From assembly GCA_041483455.1 (NCBI GenBank), contig JBGPFS010000020.1, positions 1-21,116 on the forward strand: a DNA stretch of 21,116 nucleotides. The letters run 5' to 3'. Source of the stretch: JBGPFS01 sp041483455 (GTDB lineage: Bacteria > Chloroflexota > Limnocylindria > Limnocylindrales > CSP1-4). Of the stretch, positions 7,545 through 14,269 are shown in pieces. Numbering within the stretch: the stretch's first letter is position 1; the number at the start of each line of letters is the position of its first letter. A program made the translations under genes and the position numbers. A model generated the notes under the pieces. It made no database searches. It saw nothing but the letters and a program-made list of their open reading frames with translations, and was not told where the DNA came from.

Positions 7545-7562
7545 GGACAGACTGACCGGCGC

Positions 7563-8606
7563 TCAGCCGCCGCTTTGGCCAGGCTCCGGGAAGAGCTCGT
7601 CGACCCGGACCGGCCCGCCGATCCGCTCGGATTCGTAGATCGCCCCGACGACCGCGATCCCGCGCCGGCCCTCCGCCGCCCCGACACTCGGGGGGCGACC
7701 TTCGGCCAGCGCATCCAGGAACTCCCGGATCTCGAGGCGCATCTCGTCACGGGGTGCGTCATCGACGGTCCAGGATTCCCCGCCGTCGCCGTCGAACTCG
7801 AGGGCCTGCCAGGTCCGGTAGCGGAGCGAACCACGCGGCCCGTGCAGCTCGAGCTCGAGCCGACCGGGCATCGGCACCGCGGCGCTGTCCCGGTGGAGCG
7901 GGTGGGGCGACTGGTTGACGAAGATCGAGCCGATCGCACCGCTCGCGAAGCGAAGGACCGCCACGCCGCCGTCCTCGACGCCCGGGATCCCTCGCGCATA
8001 GCCGGTGGTGGCCCCGACGACCTCGACGATCGGGCTCCCGACGAGCCAGGCAAGGCGGTCCACGAGGTGGACCGCGTCGTGCATCAGCTCACCGCCACCC
8101 GACAGGTCCCGCCGGTAGTACCAGGCCGGCCAGGGGCCGTCCTCGCCGAAGCTGAAGTGGTCGTGGACGAGCCCGATCGGTCCCAGCCGGCCGGCCGCGA
8201 TCAGCTCACGCGCCCTGATCAACTCGGCGTGGAAGCGGTGGGTGAACCCGAGCATGAGCGTGACCCCGGCCGCTCGGCAGCGCCCCGCGATCTCGTCGCA
8301 CTCGGCCACCGTGATCGCCATGGGCTTCTCGAGGAGGATGCTGACGCCTGCGGCGGCGGCGGCCCGGACGACGGGCAGGTGGAGCCCGGTCGGGACGCAG
8401 ACGCTGAGGGCGTCGACGTCGCCCGCGGCCAGGAGCGCCGCGACGTCGCCGAACGATGGGACGCCGAACCGCGCCCCGGCCTGGGCGGCGCGACCGGGGT
8501 CGGCGTCGGCGACCCCGACGATCTCGGCGTCGGGCCACGACGCGTAGGCGGCGAGGTGGTCCTGGCCGATGAACCCCGTCCCGACGACCGCGACCCGGAT
8601 CTTCAT
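7563..8606 (-). CDS. Gfo/Idh/MocA-family NAD(P)-dependent oxidoreductase
   Basis: The 347-residue cytoplasmic oxidoreductase has an N-terminal Rossmann fold with GTGFIG (residues 9-14) and the acidic residue Asp34/Asp36 after the second strand (GVADADPG), suggesting NAD preference. The family signature EKP is at 93-95 (LLEKPMAIT). The C-terminal domain carries GGELMHDAVHLVD (171-183), supplying the catalytic Asp177 and His180. The family oxidises hydroxyls of sugars, inositols and related polyols to ketones, or runs in reverse. The ATG at 8606 overlaps the upstream TGA (ATGA), and it is the last gene of the GDPD-MBL-PPOX-aminotransferase operon. myo-Inositol dehydrogenase is one possible activity given the phosphodiesterases and IMPase-like gene nearby, but the substrate cannot be inferred from sequence alone. 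Confidence 0.93.
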   Translation of the reverse strand: MKIRVAVVGTGFIGQDHLAAYASWPDAEIVGVADADPGRAAQAGARFGVPSFGDVAALLAAGDVDALSVCVPTGLHLPVVRAAAAAGVSILLEKPMAITVAECDEIAGRCRAAGVTLMLGFTHRFHAELIRARELIAAGRLGPIGLVHDHFSFGEDGPWPAWYYRRDLSGGGELMHDAVHLVDRLAWLVGSPIVEVVGATTGYARGIPGVEDGGVAVLRFASGAIGSIFVNQSPHPLHRDSAAVPMPGRLELELHGPRGSLRYRTWQALEFDGDGGESWTVDDAPRDEMRLEIREFLDALAEGRPPSVGAAEGRRGIAVVGAIYESERIGGPVRVDELFPEPGQSGG

Positions 8607-9913
8607 CGCGCGTCTCCGCCAGGCGGACCTACCGCCCGCCCGCCGACTGCCGACCCGGCCGCGATCTCCGCCAGGGCGGCCAGCAGCCGGTCGACCTCGT
8701 CGGCGGTGTTGTAGTGGGTCAGGCCGATCCGCAGAACGCCGCCGGTCGGCGCGAGGCCGAGCCGCTCGATCAGCCCCCGGGCGTAGAAGTCGCCATCCCA
8801 CGCGGTCATCCCCCGCCGCCCGAGCGCCTCGGCGGCCTGACGCGGCGAGCAGATGTCCAGGGTGAGCGCCGCCGTCGGCGTCCGCTCGGACAGGCGGCCG
8901 AGGTCGGCGATGCCCCAAAGCCGGATCGCGTCGATCCGGGCGAGCCCGTGGAGCAGTCGCTCGAAGAGCGCCGTCTCGTAGGCCCGGATCGCGCGCATAC
9001 CGGTGTGGGCGAGCAGCCTGCGGCCGGTCATCCCGGCGAACTCGGCCGCCGGCCCGGCCCCGAACCGGTCGCCGACCGAGGCGATGTACTCGACCGCGCC
9101 GAGCGCCCCGGCGATCCCCTCGAAGTTCTGGGTGCCGGTCTCGAACCGGTCATGGGCCGGCCGGACCTTGTAGGCCGGCAGCCGCTCCAGGACATCGGCC
9201 TTGCCGTAGAGCACGCCGAGATGGGGCCCGAAGAACTTGTAGGCCGAGCAGGCGAGGAAGTCCGTGTCGAGGGCCTGGACATCGATCGGTCCGTGGGGCG
9301 CGAAGTGGACGGCATCGACGTAGGTCAACGCGCCGGCCTCGTGGGCGAGCCGGACGATATCGGCCACCGGGTTGATGGTCCCGATGGCGTTCGAGGCATA
9401 GCCGAAGGCGACCAACCGCGTCCGGGCCGAGAGCTTCGCCCGGAGATCGTCGAGGTCGAGCGTCCCGTCTTCGGGCCGGATATCGACCGTCCGGACGGTC
9501 AGCCCGCGATCGGCCGCCATCGCCCGCCACGGCGAGACGTTCGCCTCGTGATCGAGGGTCGTGACGATCAGCTCATCGCCCGGCTCGAGGGTCGCCCCGA
9601 TCGACCGGCTGACGTGGAACGTGAGGGTCGTCATGTTGTAGCCGAACTTGATCTCCTCGGCGGACGCGGCGTTGAGGAGGTCCGCCAGGGCTGCGTGGGC
9701 CTCGGCGACGATCGCGTCGCTGCGCTGGCTGGTGACGAACGCGCCACCGTCGTTCGCGTTCGAGGTCCGGTAGTAGCCGACGACCGCGTCGATCACCCGC
9801 TGGGGCACCTGTGTCCCGCCGGGCCCGTCGAAGAAGGCGAGGGGCCGGCCGTCCTGCTCCAGGCCGAGAGCGGGGAATTCGCGCCGAAGCGCGACGACGT
9901 CGAAGTCGGTCAT
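8603..9913 (-). CDS. Class V PLP-dependent aminotransferase / cysteine-desulfurase-like protein (VC1184-type)
   Basis: The 436-residue fold-type I PLP enzyme starts MTDFDVVALRREFPAL and carries the FDGPGGTQVP motif (28-37), which I recognise from the VC1184-type cysteine-desulfurase-like subfamily. His122 (DHEAN) should stack on PLP, and Asp200 and His203 (YVDAVHFAPH) lie in the cofactor site. Lys226 in SAYKFFGPH is the Schiff-base lysine. The subfamily's true substrate is not established to my knowledge. I see no typical IscS/SufS catalytic-cysteine loop and no Fe-S assembly partners, so a role in Fe-S biogenesis is unlikely. It may act on an amino or keto substrate shared with the Gfo/Idh enzyme. 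The ATG at 9913 overlaps the PPOX stop, and its own TGA overlaps the Gfo/Idh start. Confidence 0.9.
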   Translation of the reverse strand: MTDFDVVALRREFPALGLEQDGRPLAFFDGPGGTQVPQRVIDAVVGYYRTSNANDGGAFVTSQRSDAIVAEAHAALADLLNAASAEEIKFGYNMTTLTFHVSRSIGATLEPGDELIVTTLDHEANVSPWRAMAADRGLTVRTVDIRPEDGTLDLDDLRAKLSARTRLVAFGYASNAIGTINPVADIVRLAHEAGALTYVDAVHFAPHGPIDVQALDTDFLACSAYKFFGPHLGVLYGKADVLERLPAYKVRPAHDRFETGTQNFEGIAGALGAVEYIASVGDRFGAGPAAEFAGMTGRRLLAHTGMRAIRAYETALFERLLHGLARIDAIRLWGIADLGRLSERTPTAALTLDICSPRQAAEALGRRGMTAWDGDFYARGLIERLGLAPTGGVLRIGLTHYNTADEVDRLLAALAEIAAGSAVGGRAVGPPGGDAR

Positions 9914-10410
9914 CTGCTGGGTCTCCCTGGGTCGGTGTCGTCGGACTGCTTGTAGCGATCGTGCCAGTCTGGCGAGCCCCACGCCAGGACGCGGACCGGG
10001 TCGATCCGGATGAGGCAACGGGGCCACTCGTGCGAGGCCTCGATGTACGCGAGGCCGGCCGGCCCCTCGTAGCGTTCGCCCATCGCGCGTGCGACCTCGA
10101 GCATCCGGCCGACCAGCGGGCCCGGTCCCTCGACGATCGTCGCTCGGCCGCGGACCTGGACCCGGAGGTCCGGATCGTCATCGGCGACGACGGACAGGCC
10201 GACGCGCGGGTCGCGCCGGATATCCGCGACGAAGCGCGCTTCGGCCCGGGCGACGAGCCACGCCGCCTCGCCGTCCCAGTCGTGCCAGACCGGGACGATC
10301 GCCGGGTAGCCGTCCGAGTCCACGGTGGCGAGGCGGGCGAGGAGCGGGCGCCGGAGCAGCCGGTCGGTCTCTGCCCGCGACAGGACTCCGGTCACGCGAG
10401 GTCCGGTCAT
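9910..10410 (-). CDS. PPOX-class (pyridoxamine 5'-phosphate oxidase-like) split-barrel flavin-binding protein
   Basis: The 166-residue single-domain protein starts MTGPRVTGVLSRAETDRLL. It has the characteristic first strands LLARLATVDSDGYPAIVPVW (residues 23-42), then WLVARAEARFVADIRRDPRVGLSV and a later strand VRGRATIVEG, as in FMN- or F420-binding split-barrel proteins. It is too short for a full PdxH and lacks obvious PLP-site features, so it is more likely a general FMN- or F420-dependent reductase or a heme/flavin-binding relative. Cofactor choice cannot be settled. The ATG at 10410 and the TGA at 9910 both overlap their neighbours by 4 bases. The C-terminus (DRYKQSDDTDPGRPSR) is polar and probably disordered. 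Confidence 0.82.
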   Translation of the reverse strand: MTGPRVTGVLSRAETDRLLRRPLLARLATVDSDGYPAIVPVWHDWDGEAAWLVARAEARFVADIRRDPRVGLSVVADDDPDLRVQVRGRATIVEGPGPLVGRMLEVARAMGERYEGPAGLAYIEASHEWPRCLIRIDPVRVLAWGSPDWHDRYKQSDDTDPGRPSR

Positions 10411-11150
10411 TCGATCGAGGGCGGAACGGCGAGCCGGGCGATCCGCTCCAGGGCGGCACCGATGTGGCGATCGGCATCCTCGAGGACCGGCGGGAGATGG
10501 CCGGCGAGCAGTCGTTGCGGCCGGTGGCTGGCGAGCCGCTCGACACTGCGGAGCGCCTGCCGCACGTCGCAGTCCCACGTGTCCTGCAGGAGGATCCGCC
10601 CGTCGGGGAAGAGCGCGTCCCCGGTGAACGCGGTGACCGCCCCGTCGACCTCGGCCACGAACGCGACGTGACCGTCGGCGTGGCCCGGGGTCGGGACGAC
10701 CCGAAAGCGGATCGCGCCAAGCGCGACGTCGGCATCCGCCTCGAGCTTGAAGTCGACCTCGCACGGCTCGAGTCGGTAGTCCGGCGGATAGATCCCGGCG
10801 GCGCGGGCGCGATCGACGCTCGTCGCCGCCTCGTCGCCCGTAGCCAGCCAGCCGGCGACCTGCTGGGACGCGGCGATCTGGATCCCCGGGACCGCCCGCC
10901 GCCAGGCCGCCGCCCCACCCGCGTGGTCCGCGTGGCCGTGCGTCAGCAGGACCCAGCGGATCCGCTCGGGCGCCAGGCGGTCCGTCCGCACCTCGGCGAG
11001 GATGCGGTCGTGACTCCGACCGGCGCCGGCATCGACGCAGGCGAAGCCGTCGCCGGTATCGACGAGGTAGACCTGGGAATCGATCGGATCCGTCGTCGCC
11101 CAGCCGGCCTCCCCGCTGCCGACCAGGTGGATGCGTTCGGTCAGCTGCAT
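10407..11150 (-). CDS. Metallo-beta-lactamase-fold hydrolase
   Basis: The 247-residue cytoplasmic protein carries the complete MBL-fold metal set. THGHADH gives His71, His73, Asp75 and His76, PTPGHADGH gives His157, FTGDALF gives Asp178 and AGHLPP gives His218. It therefore looks catalytically competent with a two-metal centre. Glyoxalase II-like thioester hydrolases, lactonases and phosphodiesterases share this layout, and the substrate is unknown. I chose the ATG at 11150 (MQLTERIHLVGSG); upstream in-frame sequence belongs to the GDPD shadow frame. It starts 10 bp after the GDPD stop without a clear Shine-Dalgarno sequence and overlaps the PPOX start, making it part of the same transcript. 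Confidence 0.92.
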   Translation of the reverse strand: MQLTERIHLVGSGEAGWATTDPIDSQVYLVDTGDGFACVDAGAGRSHDRILAEVRTDRLAPERIRWVLLTHGHADHAGGAAAWRRAVPGIQIAASQQVAGWLATGDEAATSVDRARAAGIYPPDYRLEPCEVDFKLEADADVALGAIRFRVVPTPGHADGHVAFVAEVDGAVTAFTGDALFPDGRILLQDTWDCDVRQALRSVERLASHRPQRLLAGHLPPVLEDADRHIGAALERIARLAVPPSIE

Positions 11151-11160
11151 CGGCCGAACG

Positions 11161-11991
11161 CTACGAGTCGGCCAGTAGACTGTCAACCGCCGACAAGCCA
11201 GGGGGCCCGGGTTCGGATGACATCGGCCGCATCCCCGCGCGGACCGCGGCGTCACGAGCTGCCATCGCGAGCGTCGGTCGGTTCGAGTCGACGGCGTCGA
11301 GACCGAGCTCAACGCAGGCGCGGATGGCCACGGCGTCGTCGGCAGTCCCGCCGGCGACCAGGAGGCCGATCCGGTGGAGTCGCGCGACGAGCTCCGGGTC
11401 GCACCACGCCGAGGGCAGGTTGATCCCGGTCGCAAGCGCGTCGCGGGCGAGCGCGAACAGGTCCGCATCGGGTGCATCCCGGTCCACGATGAGGAGCCGG
11501 GGGACCTCCGCGGCGGCGTGGGCGGCGGCTCGCAACTCGACCGCCTCGAACGAGCAGACCGAGAGTCGAGCGCGCGCCGGACTGGCCTTGATCGCCCGGG
11601 CGATCAAGGCTCCGGTCCCCGGTCCCTTCGCCTCGATGGTCGCCCCGAGAGTCGGGCGGGCCTCGAGCCAGGCCAGCAGGCCGGTCAGGGTCGGCATCCG
11701 CTCGTCCGTGAAGGCGGGATCGAACCAGCGGCCCGCGTCGAGTCGGGCGAGTGCAGCCGCGGTCATCGACGCCACCGGGCCATGACCGTCACTCGTCCTG
11801 TCCAGCTCCTCGTCATGGACGACCACCGCCACGCCATCCGCCGAGAGCTGGACATCGAGCTCGAGGTAGTCGACCCCGGCCCGGGAGGCGAGGGCGAACC
11901 CGGCGAACGTGTTCTCCGGTGCCTCACCGGCCGCCCCGCGGTGACCCCCGATCCGGAGCCCGACTCCGATCGCGCGCCAGTCTATCGTCAT
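11161..11991 (-). CDS. Glycerophosphodiester phosphodiesterase family protein (long form)
   Basis: The 276-residue GDPD-family TIM-barrel protein hydrolyses glycerophosphodiesters to sn-glycerol 3-phosphate and an alcohol in characterised members. Active-site features are GGHRG (His17, Arg18), APENT (Glu26, Asn27), LELDVQLSADG (Glu44, Asp46), VVHDEELDRTSDG (His59) and IEAKGPGTG (Glu120, Lys122). All the usual catalytic and Ca/Mg ligands are therefore present. There is no signal peptide, so a cytoplasmic location is expected, as for UgpQ. The ATG at 11991 has GGAGG only 3 nt upstream, closer than ideal. It is the first gene of the minus-strand operon that continues into the MBL-fold gene and is divergent from a second GDPD gene across 26 bp. 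Confidence 0.93.
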   Translation of the reverse strand: MTIDWRAIGVGLRIGGHRGAAGEAPENTFAGFALASRAGVDYLELDVQLSADGVAVVVHDEELDRTSDGHGPVASMTAAALARLDAGRWFDPAFTDERMPTLTGLLAWLEARPTLGATIEAKGPGTGALIARAIKASPARARLSVCSFEAVELRAAAHAAAEVPRLLIVDRDAPDADLFALARDALATGINLPSAWCDPELVARLHRIGLLVAGGTADDAVAIRACVELGLDAVDSNRPTLAMAARDAAVRAGMRPMSSEPGPPGLSAVDSLLADS

Positions 11992-12017
11992 GGTCCTCCG
12001 TGCAGGATGATCCTCCC
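11992..12017. promoter_or_regulatory. 26-bp divergent start region between two GDPD genes
   Basis: Only 26 bp separate the ATGs of the two divergent GDPD genes. The segment contains the ribosome binding sites of both genes and the near-palindrome AGGATGATCCT. There is no room for two full promoters, so each promoter must extend into the other gene or the transcripts are leaderless or short-leadered. No clear -10/-35 pair was found. Confidence 0.4.
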
Positions 12018-12713
12018 ATGCAAGCGGCTTCGCCGATCGCCTTCGCCCATCGGGGCGCCTCCGGGTACGCGCCCGAGAACACGGTCGAGGCCTTCACGCT
12101 CGCGCTCGGCCAGGGCGCGACTGGCCTCGAGTCGGACGCCTGGCTCGCCGCGGACGGGATACCCGTGCTCGTCCACGACCGGACCGTCCGACCGCCGGGC
12201 CGGCGGATCGATGTCACCCGGACCCCGGCGGCGGACCTCGCCCGGTGGGGCGTGCCGACGCTCGCGGAGCTCTATGCCGCATGCGGGACGGATTTCGAGC
12301 TGTCGCTCGACCTCGAGCACCCGCAGGTCGCCCTGCCGATGCTCCGGGTGGCAGCGGCGGCCGGCGCCGTGAGCCGGCTGTGGGCCTGTCACGACGATCT
12401 CGGCTTGCTCGCCGAGCTGCGCGCGGCGAGCACCGAGCTCCGGCTCGTCTGCTCGACTCGCCCGCGCCGGATGCCCGAGGGTGTGGACGCCCGGATCGAG
12501 GCGCTGGCCGGGCTGGGCGTCGACGCCCTCAACATGCACTGGCGCGACTGGACCGCCGAGCGGGTCGAGCGGTGCCACGCCGCCGGGATCGCTGCCTTCG
12601 GCTGGGACGCGCAGGACGCGACGGCCATGGCCCGGCTCGTCGGATCCGGGATCGACGCCATCTACTCTGACTACCCGGATCTGCTCGTCGCGACGATCGC
12701 GACCCGGGGCTGA
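12018..12713 (+). CDS. Glycerophosphodiester phosphodiesterase family protein (short form)
   Basis: The 231-residue GDPD-family protein starts MQAASPIAFAHRGASG at the ATG at 12018, with AGGA about 10 nt upstream. The catalytic motif HRG is at 11-13, PEN at 19-21 and Glu38/Asp40 in LESDAWLAADG, with His53 in VLVHD. The usual acidic-Lys motif (EIK) is replaced by SLDLEHP, so the conserved lysine is a histidine (His101), and substrate specificity may differ from the long paralogue. It retains the C-terminal GIDAIYSDYPDLL segment, comparable to the D-P element of the family. A longer upstream frame overlaps the other GDPD antisense and is a shadow. It is convergent with the sugar-type binding-protein gene and ends 4 bp before a strong hairpin. 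Confidence 0.9.
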   Translation: MQAASPIAFAHRGASGYAPENTVEAFTLALGQGATGLESDAWLAADGIPVLVHDRTVRPPGRRIDVTRTPAADLARWGVPTLAELYAACGTDFELSLDLEHPQVALPMLRVAAAAGAVSRLWACHDDLGLLAELRAASTELRLVCSTRPRRMPEGVDARIEALAGLGVDALNMHWRDWTAERVERCHAAGIAAFGWDAQDATAMARLVGSGIDAIYSDYPDLLVATIATRG

Positions 12714-12716
12714 ACG

Positions 12717-12753
12717 GAGTCGGAGGCCCCGGCGTCTGCAGGGCCTCCGACTC
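12717..12753. terminator. Bidirectional hairpin between convergent genes
   Basis: A perfect 13-bp stem (GAGTCGGAGGCCC / GGGCCTCCGACTC) with an 11-nt loop lies between the GDPD stop (12713, plus) and the binding-protein stop (12771, minus). The position between converging genes argues for a shared terminator. Neither side has a T-tract, so it may act as a GC-rich non-canonical terminator or as an mRNA-stabilising 3' end. Confidence 0.7.
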
Positions 12754-12770
12754 GGGGCGCCGCGAAGGCG

Positions 12771-14117
12771 TTACGGACCGTTCTTGTCGATGTCCGCCTG
12801 GATCTGCTTGGCCAGGTCGTCGAGCGCCTTCTGGGCCGGCACGCCGCCGGTCAGCACGCTGTCCAGGGCCGTATCCAGCCCGTCCTTGAGCTGGGCCCAC
12901 TGGGAGATCATCGGGTTGGTCCAGGTGTGCGCGTTGCTCGCGATCTGGAGGAAGGTCCCGAAGTGCGGAACCGCCGTCAGCTTCGGATCCGAGACGAGCG
13001 ACTTCAGCTCGGGGACGCTCGCATTCTGGATCGCCATCGCGCGCGAAGGATCGGCGGTCATGAGGTACATGCCGAACTTGGCCGCGGCGGCCGGATCCTT
13101 GGCGCCCTTGGGGATGAAGAAGGCGTTGCCGTTGACGAAGCCCGACCCATACACATCGGTGCTGACCGCCGGGAACGGCGCCGTCTCATAGTGGAGGTTG
13201 GGGGCGAAGTTGGGGGCATACGCGGCGCCGGGGACCCACTCACCGAAGAGGCCCATGGCCACCTTGCCCGTGTAGAACAGATCCTCGTCCTCGGAACCCT
13301 TGCTCGCGACGAGATTCGTCATCTCGCTCTTCTTGTTGTACTGCGCGTACCACTTCTTGTACCAGTCGAACCACGCGACGCACTCCGGCGAGTTGACGGT
13401 GATCTTCTTCGCCGCGTCGTCGTAGTACTTGCAGCCGAATAGCTGACTGGTCTCGGTCAGGTTCTTGCCCGGGTAGTCGGGGATGAAGCCGGCCCGGGCG
13501 AGCGAACCGTCCGCGTTGTACTTCGTGAGCTTCTGAGCATCGGCCCATAGCTCGTCGAGCGTCGTCGGCGGCTTCGTCGGGTCGAGGCCGGCCTCCGTGA
13601 AGGCATCGGTGTTCCAGTAGAAGCCCCACGTGTCCTGGAGGAACGGCAGGCCGAACAGCTTGCCCTGGTAGGTCACCCAGGCAAGTGAAGCCGGGATGAT
13701 GTCGTCCGTCTTGGCCCCGATCTGGGTGAGCAGGTCATCCAGCGGCAGGATGACACCGTCGTGGGCGAACCCGGGGATCGCCTCGTTGTTGCACGTGATC
13801 ACCATGTCCGGCGGCGCCCCCCCGGCGACCGCCGCCGCGATCTGCTCGATCTTGATGGAGCCGCTGATCCCCCGCACCTGGATCCCAGGGTTCGCCTGGT
13901 TCCAGGCCTGGATGATCTGCTCCATCGCCTTGACCTCGCCCTCTCCTGACCAGCAGTAGCGGAGCACGAGGTTGACGGGCTGGGCGGGCGCCGACGCGCC
14001 CGGGGCCGCGGACGCGGCCGTGGTCCCCGTGGGAACGGACGTGGACGATGTCGAGCTGCAGGCCGCGAACGCCAGGACGGCGACCGCGGATACCGTCAGC
14101 ACCTTCCATCTCACCAT
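12771..14117 (-). CDS. Family-1 carbohydrate-type ABC transporter substrate-binding lipoprotein
   Basis: The 448-residue lipoprotein has a short signal peptide (MVRWKVLTVSAVAVLAFAAC, acylated Cys20) and an Ala/Ser/Thr-rich linker. The mature family-1 (SBP_bac_1) fold begins about residue 48 (VNLVLRYCWSGEGEVKAMEQ). It contains GGAPPDMVITCNNEAIPGFA, GLPFLQDTWGFYWNTDAF and the common segment EAGLDPTKPPTTLDEL. The family binds sugars, oligosaccharides, polyols or glycerol 3-phosphate (UgpB). It is the last gene of the permease operon, 152 bp after the second permease, and carries its own GAGGA about 12 nt before the ATG. Proximity to two GDPD genes makes a UgpB-like phosphodiester or polyol ligand worth testing, but most family-1 proteins bind sugars. 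Confidence 0.92.
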   Translation of the reverse strand: MVRWKVLTVSAVAVLAFAACSSTSSTSVPTGTTAASAAPGASAPAQPVNLVLRYCWSGEGEVKAMEQIIQAWNQANPGIQVRGISGSIKIEQIAAAVAGGAPPDMVITCNNEAIPGFAHDGVILPLDDLLTQIGAKTDDIIPASLAWVTYQGKLFGLPFLQDTWGFYWNTDAFTEAGLDPTKPPTTLDELWADAQKLTKYNADGSLARAGFIPDYPGKNLTETSQLFGCKYYDDAAKKITVNSPECVAWFDWYKKWYAQYNKKSEMTNLVASKGSEDEDLFYTGKVAMGLFGEWVPGAAYAPNFAPNLHYETAPFPAVSTDVYGSGFVNGNAFFIPKGAKDPAAAAKFGMYLMTADPSRAMAIQNASVPELKSLVSDPKLTAVPHFGTFLQIASNAHTWTNPMISQWAQLKDGLDTALDSVLTGGVPAQKALDDLAKQIQADIDKNGP

Positions 14118-14158
14118 CGCGTGAACGATCCTCCTCTCAGACAACGTGCCGTCCGATC

Positions 14159-14210
14159 CGTTCGGGCGACGATCGATCTTCGGGCCTGGCCGGACGGGAT
14201 CTCCCGAACG
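14159..14210 (-). other. Inverted repeat in permease/binding-protein spacer
   Basis: CGTTCGGG (14159-14166) and CCCGAACG (14203-14210) can pair as an 8-bp stem around a 36-nt partly self-complementary loop. It lies in the 152-bp gap between the second permease gene and the binding-protein gene. It may stabilise or separate expression of the two genes. No promoter of good quality was recognised in the gap. Confidence 0.35.
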
Positions 14211-14269
14211 CCGACCCCATGCGTGGCGGCTGTCGCCCTCCTTTCGTCTCTCCGGAACCGGCCCGGGCG

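Larger units (their letters stand above)
7195..7562. other. 368-bp intergenic control region, no gene seen
   Basis: This gap separates the Gfo/Idh gene (stop 7563) from the binding-protein gene (start 7194), both on the minus strand. It holds the promoter (7257-7285) and operator candidate (7232-7245) of the Liv operon. It also holds two hairpins nearer the end of the upstream operon: 7522-7544, and a CGGCCG-CTTTT-CGGCCG repeat at 7421-7437. No convincing short gene is visible on either strand. Confidence 0.7.

Noticed and set aside
7026..8714. Long plus-strand open frame of 562 codons across the Liv control region and the Gfo/Idh gene
   Set aside because: It is antisense to a convincing Gfo/Idh/MocA gene, has Arg/Asp/Pro-rich composition without motifs and fits the stop-poor antisense frames of GC-rich DNA.
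8603..9913. Considered as an iron-sulfur cluster cysteine desulfurase (IscS/SufS)
   Set aside because: There are no Suf/Isc partners and no typical catalytic-cysteine loop, and the N-terminal FDGPGGTQVP motif points to the VC1184-type subfamily instead.
8714..9955. 413-codon plus-strand frame over the class V PLP enzyme gene
   Set aside because: It is antisense to a gene with clear PLP motifs, shows only Gly/Arg/Asp/Glu-rich low-complexity sequence and has no recognisable domain.
10089..11423. 444-codon plus-strand frame across PPOX, MBL and GDPD genes
   Set aside because: It spans three well-supported minus-strand genes and has no family motifs of its own.
14169..14178. Repeated GATCGATC-type strings across the window as a dispersed repeat or uptake/methylation signal
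   Set aside because: They follow from the high use of GATC and CGATC in this genome's codons; the copies have no regular spacing or flanking conservation visible by eye.
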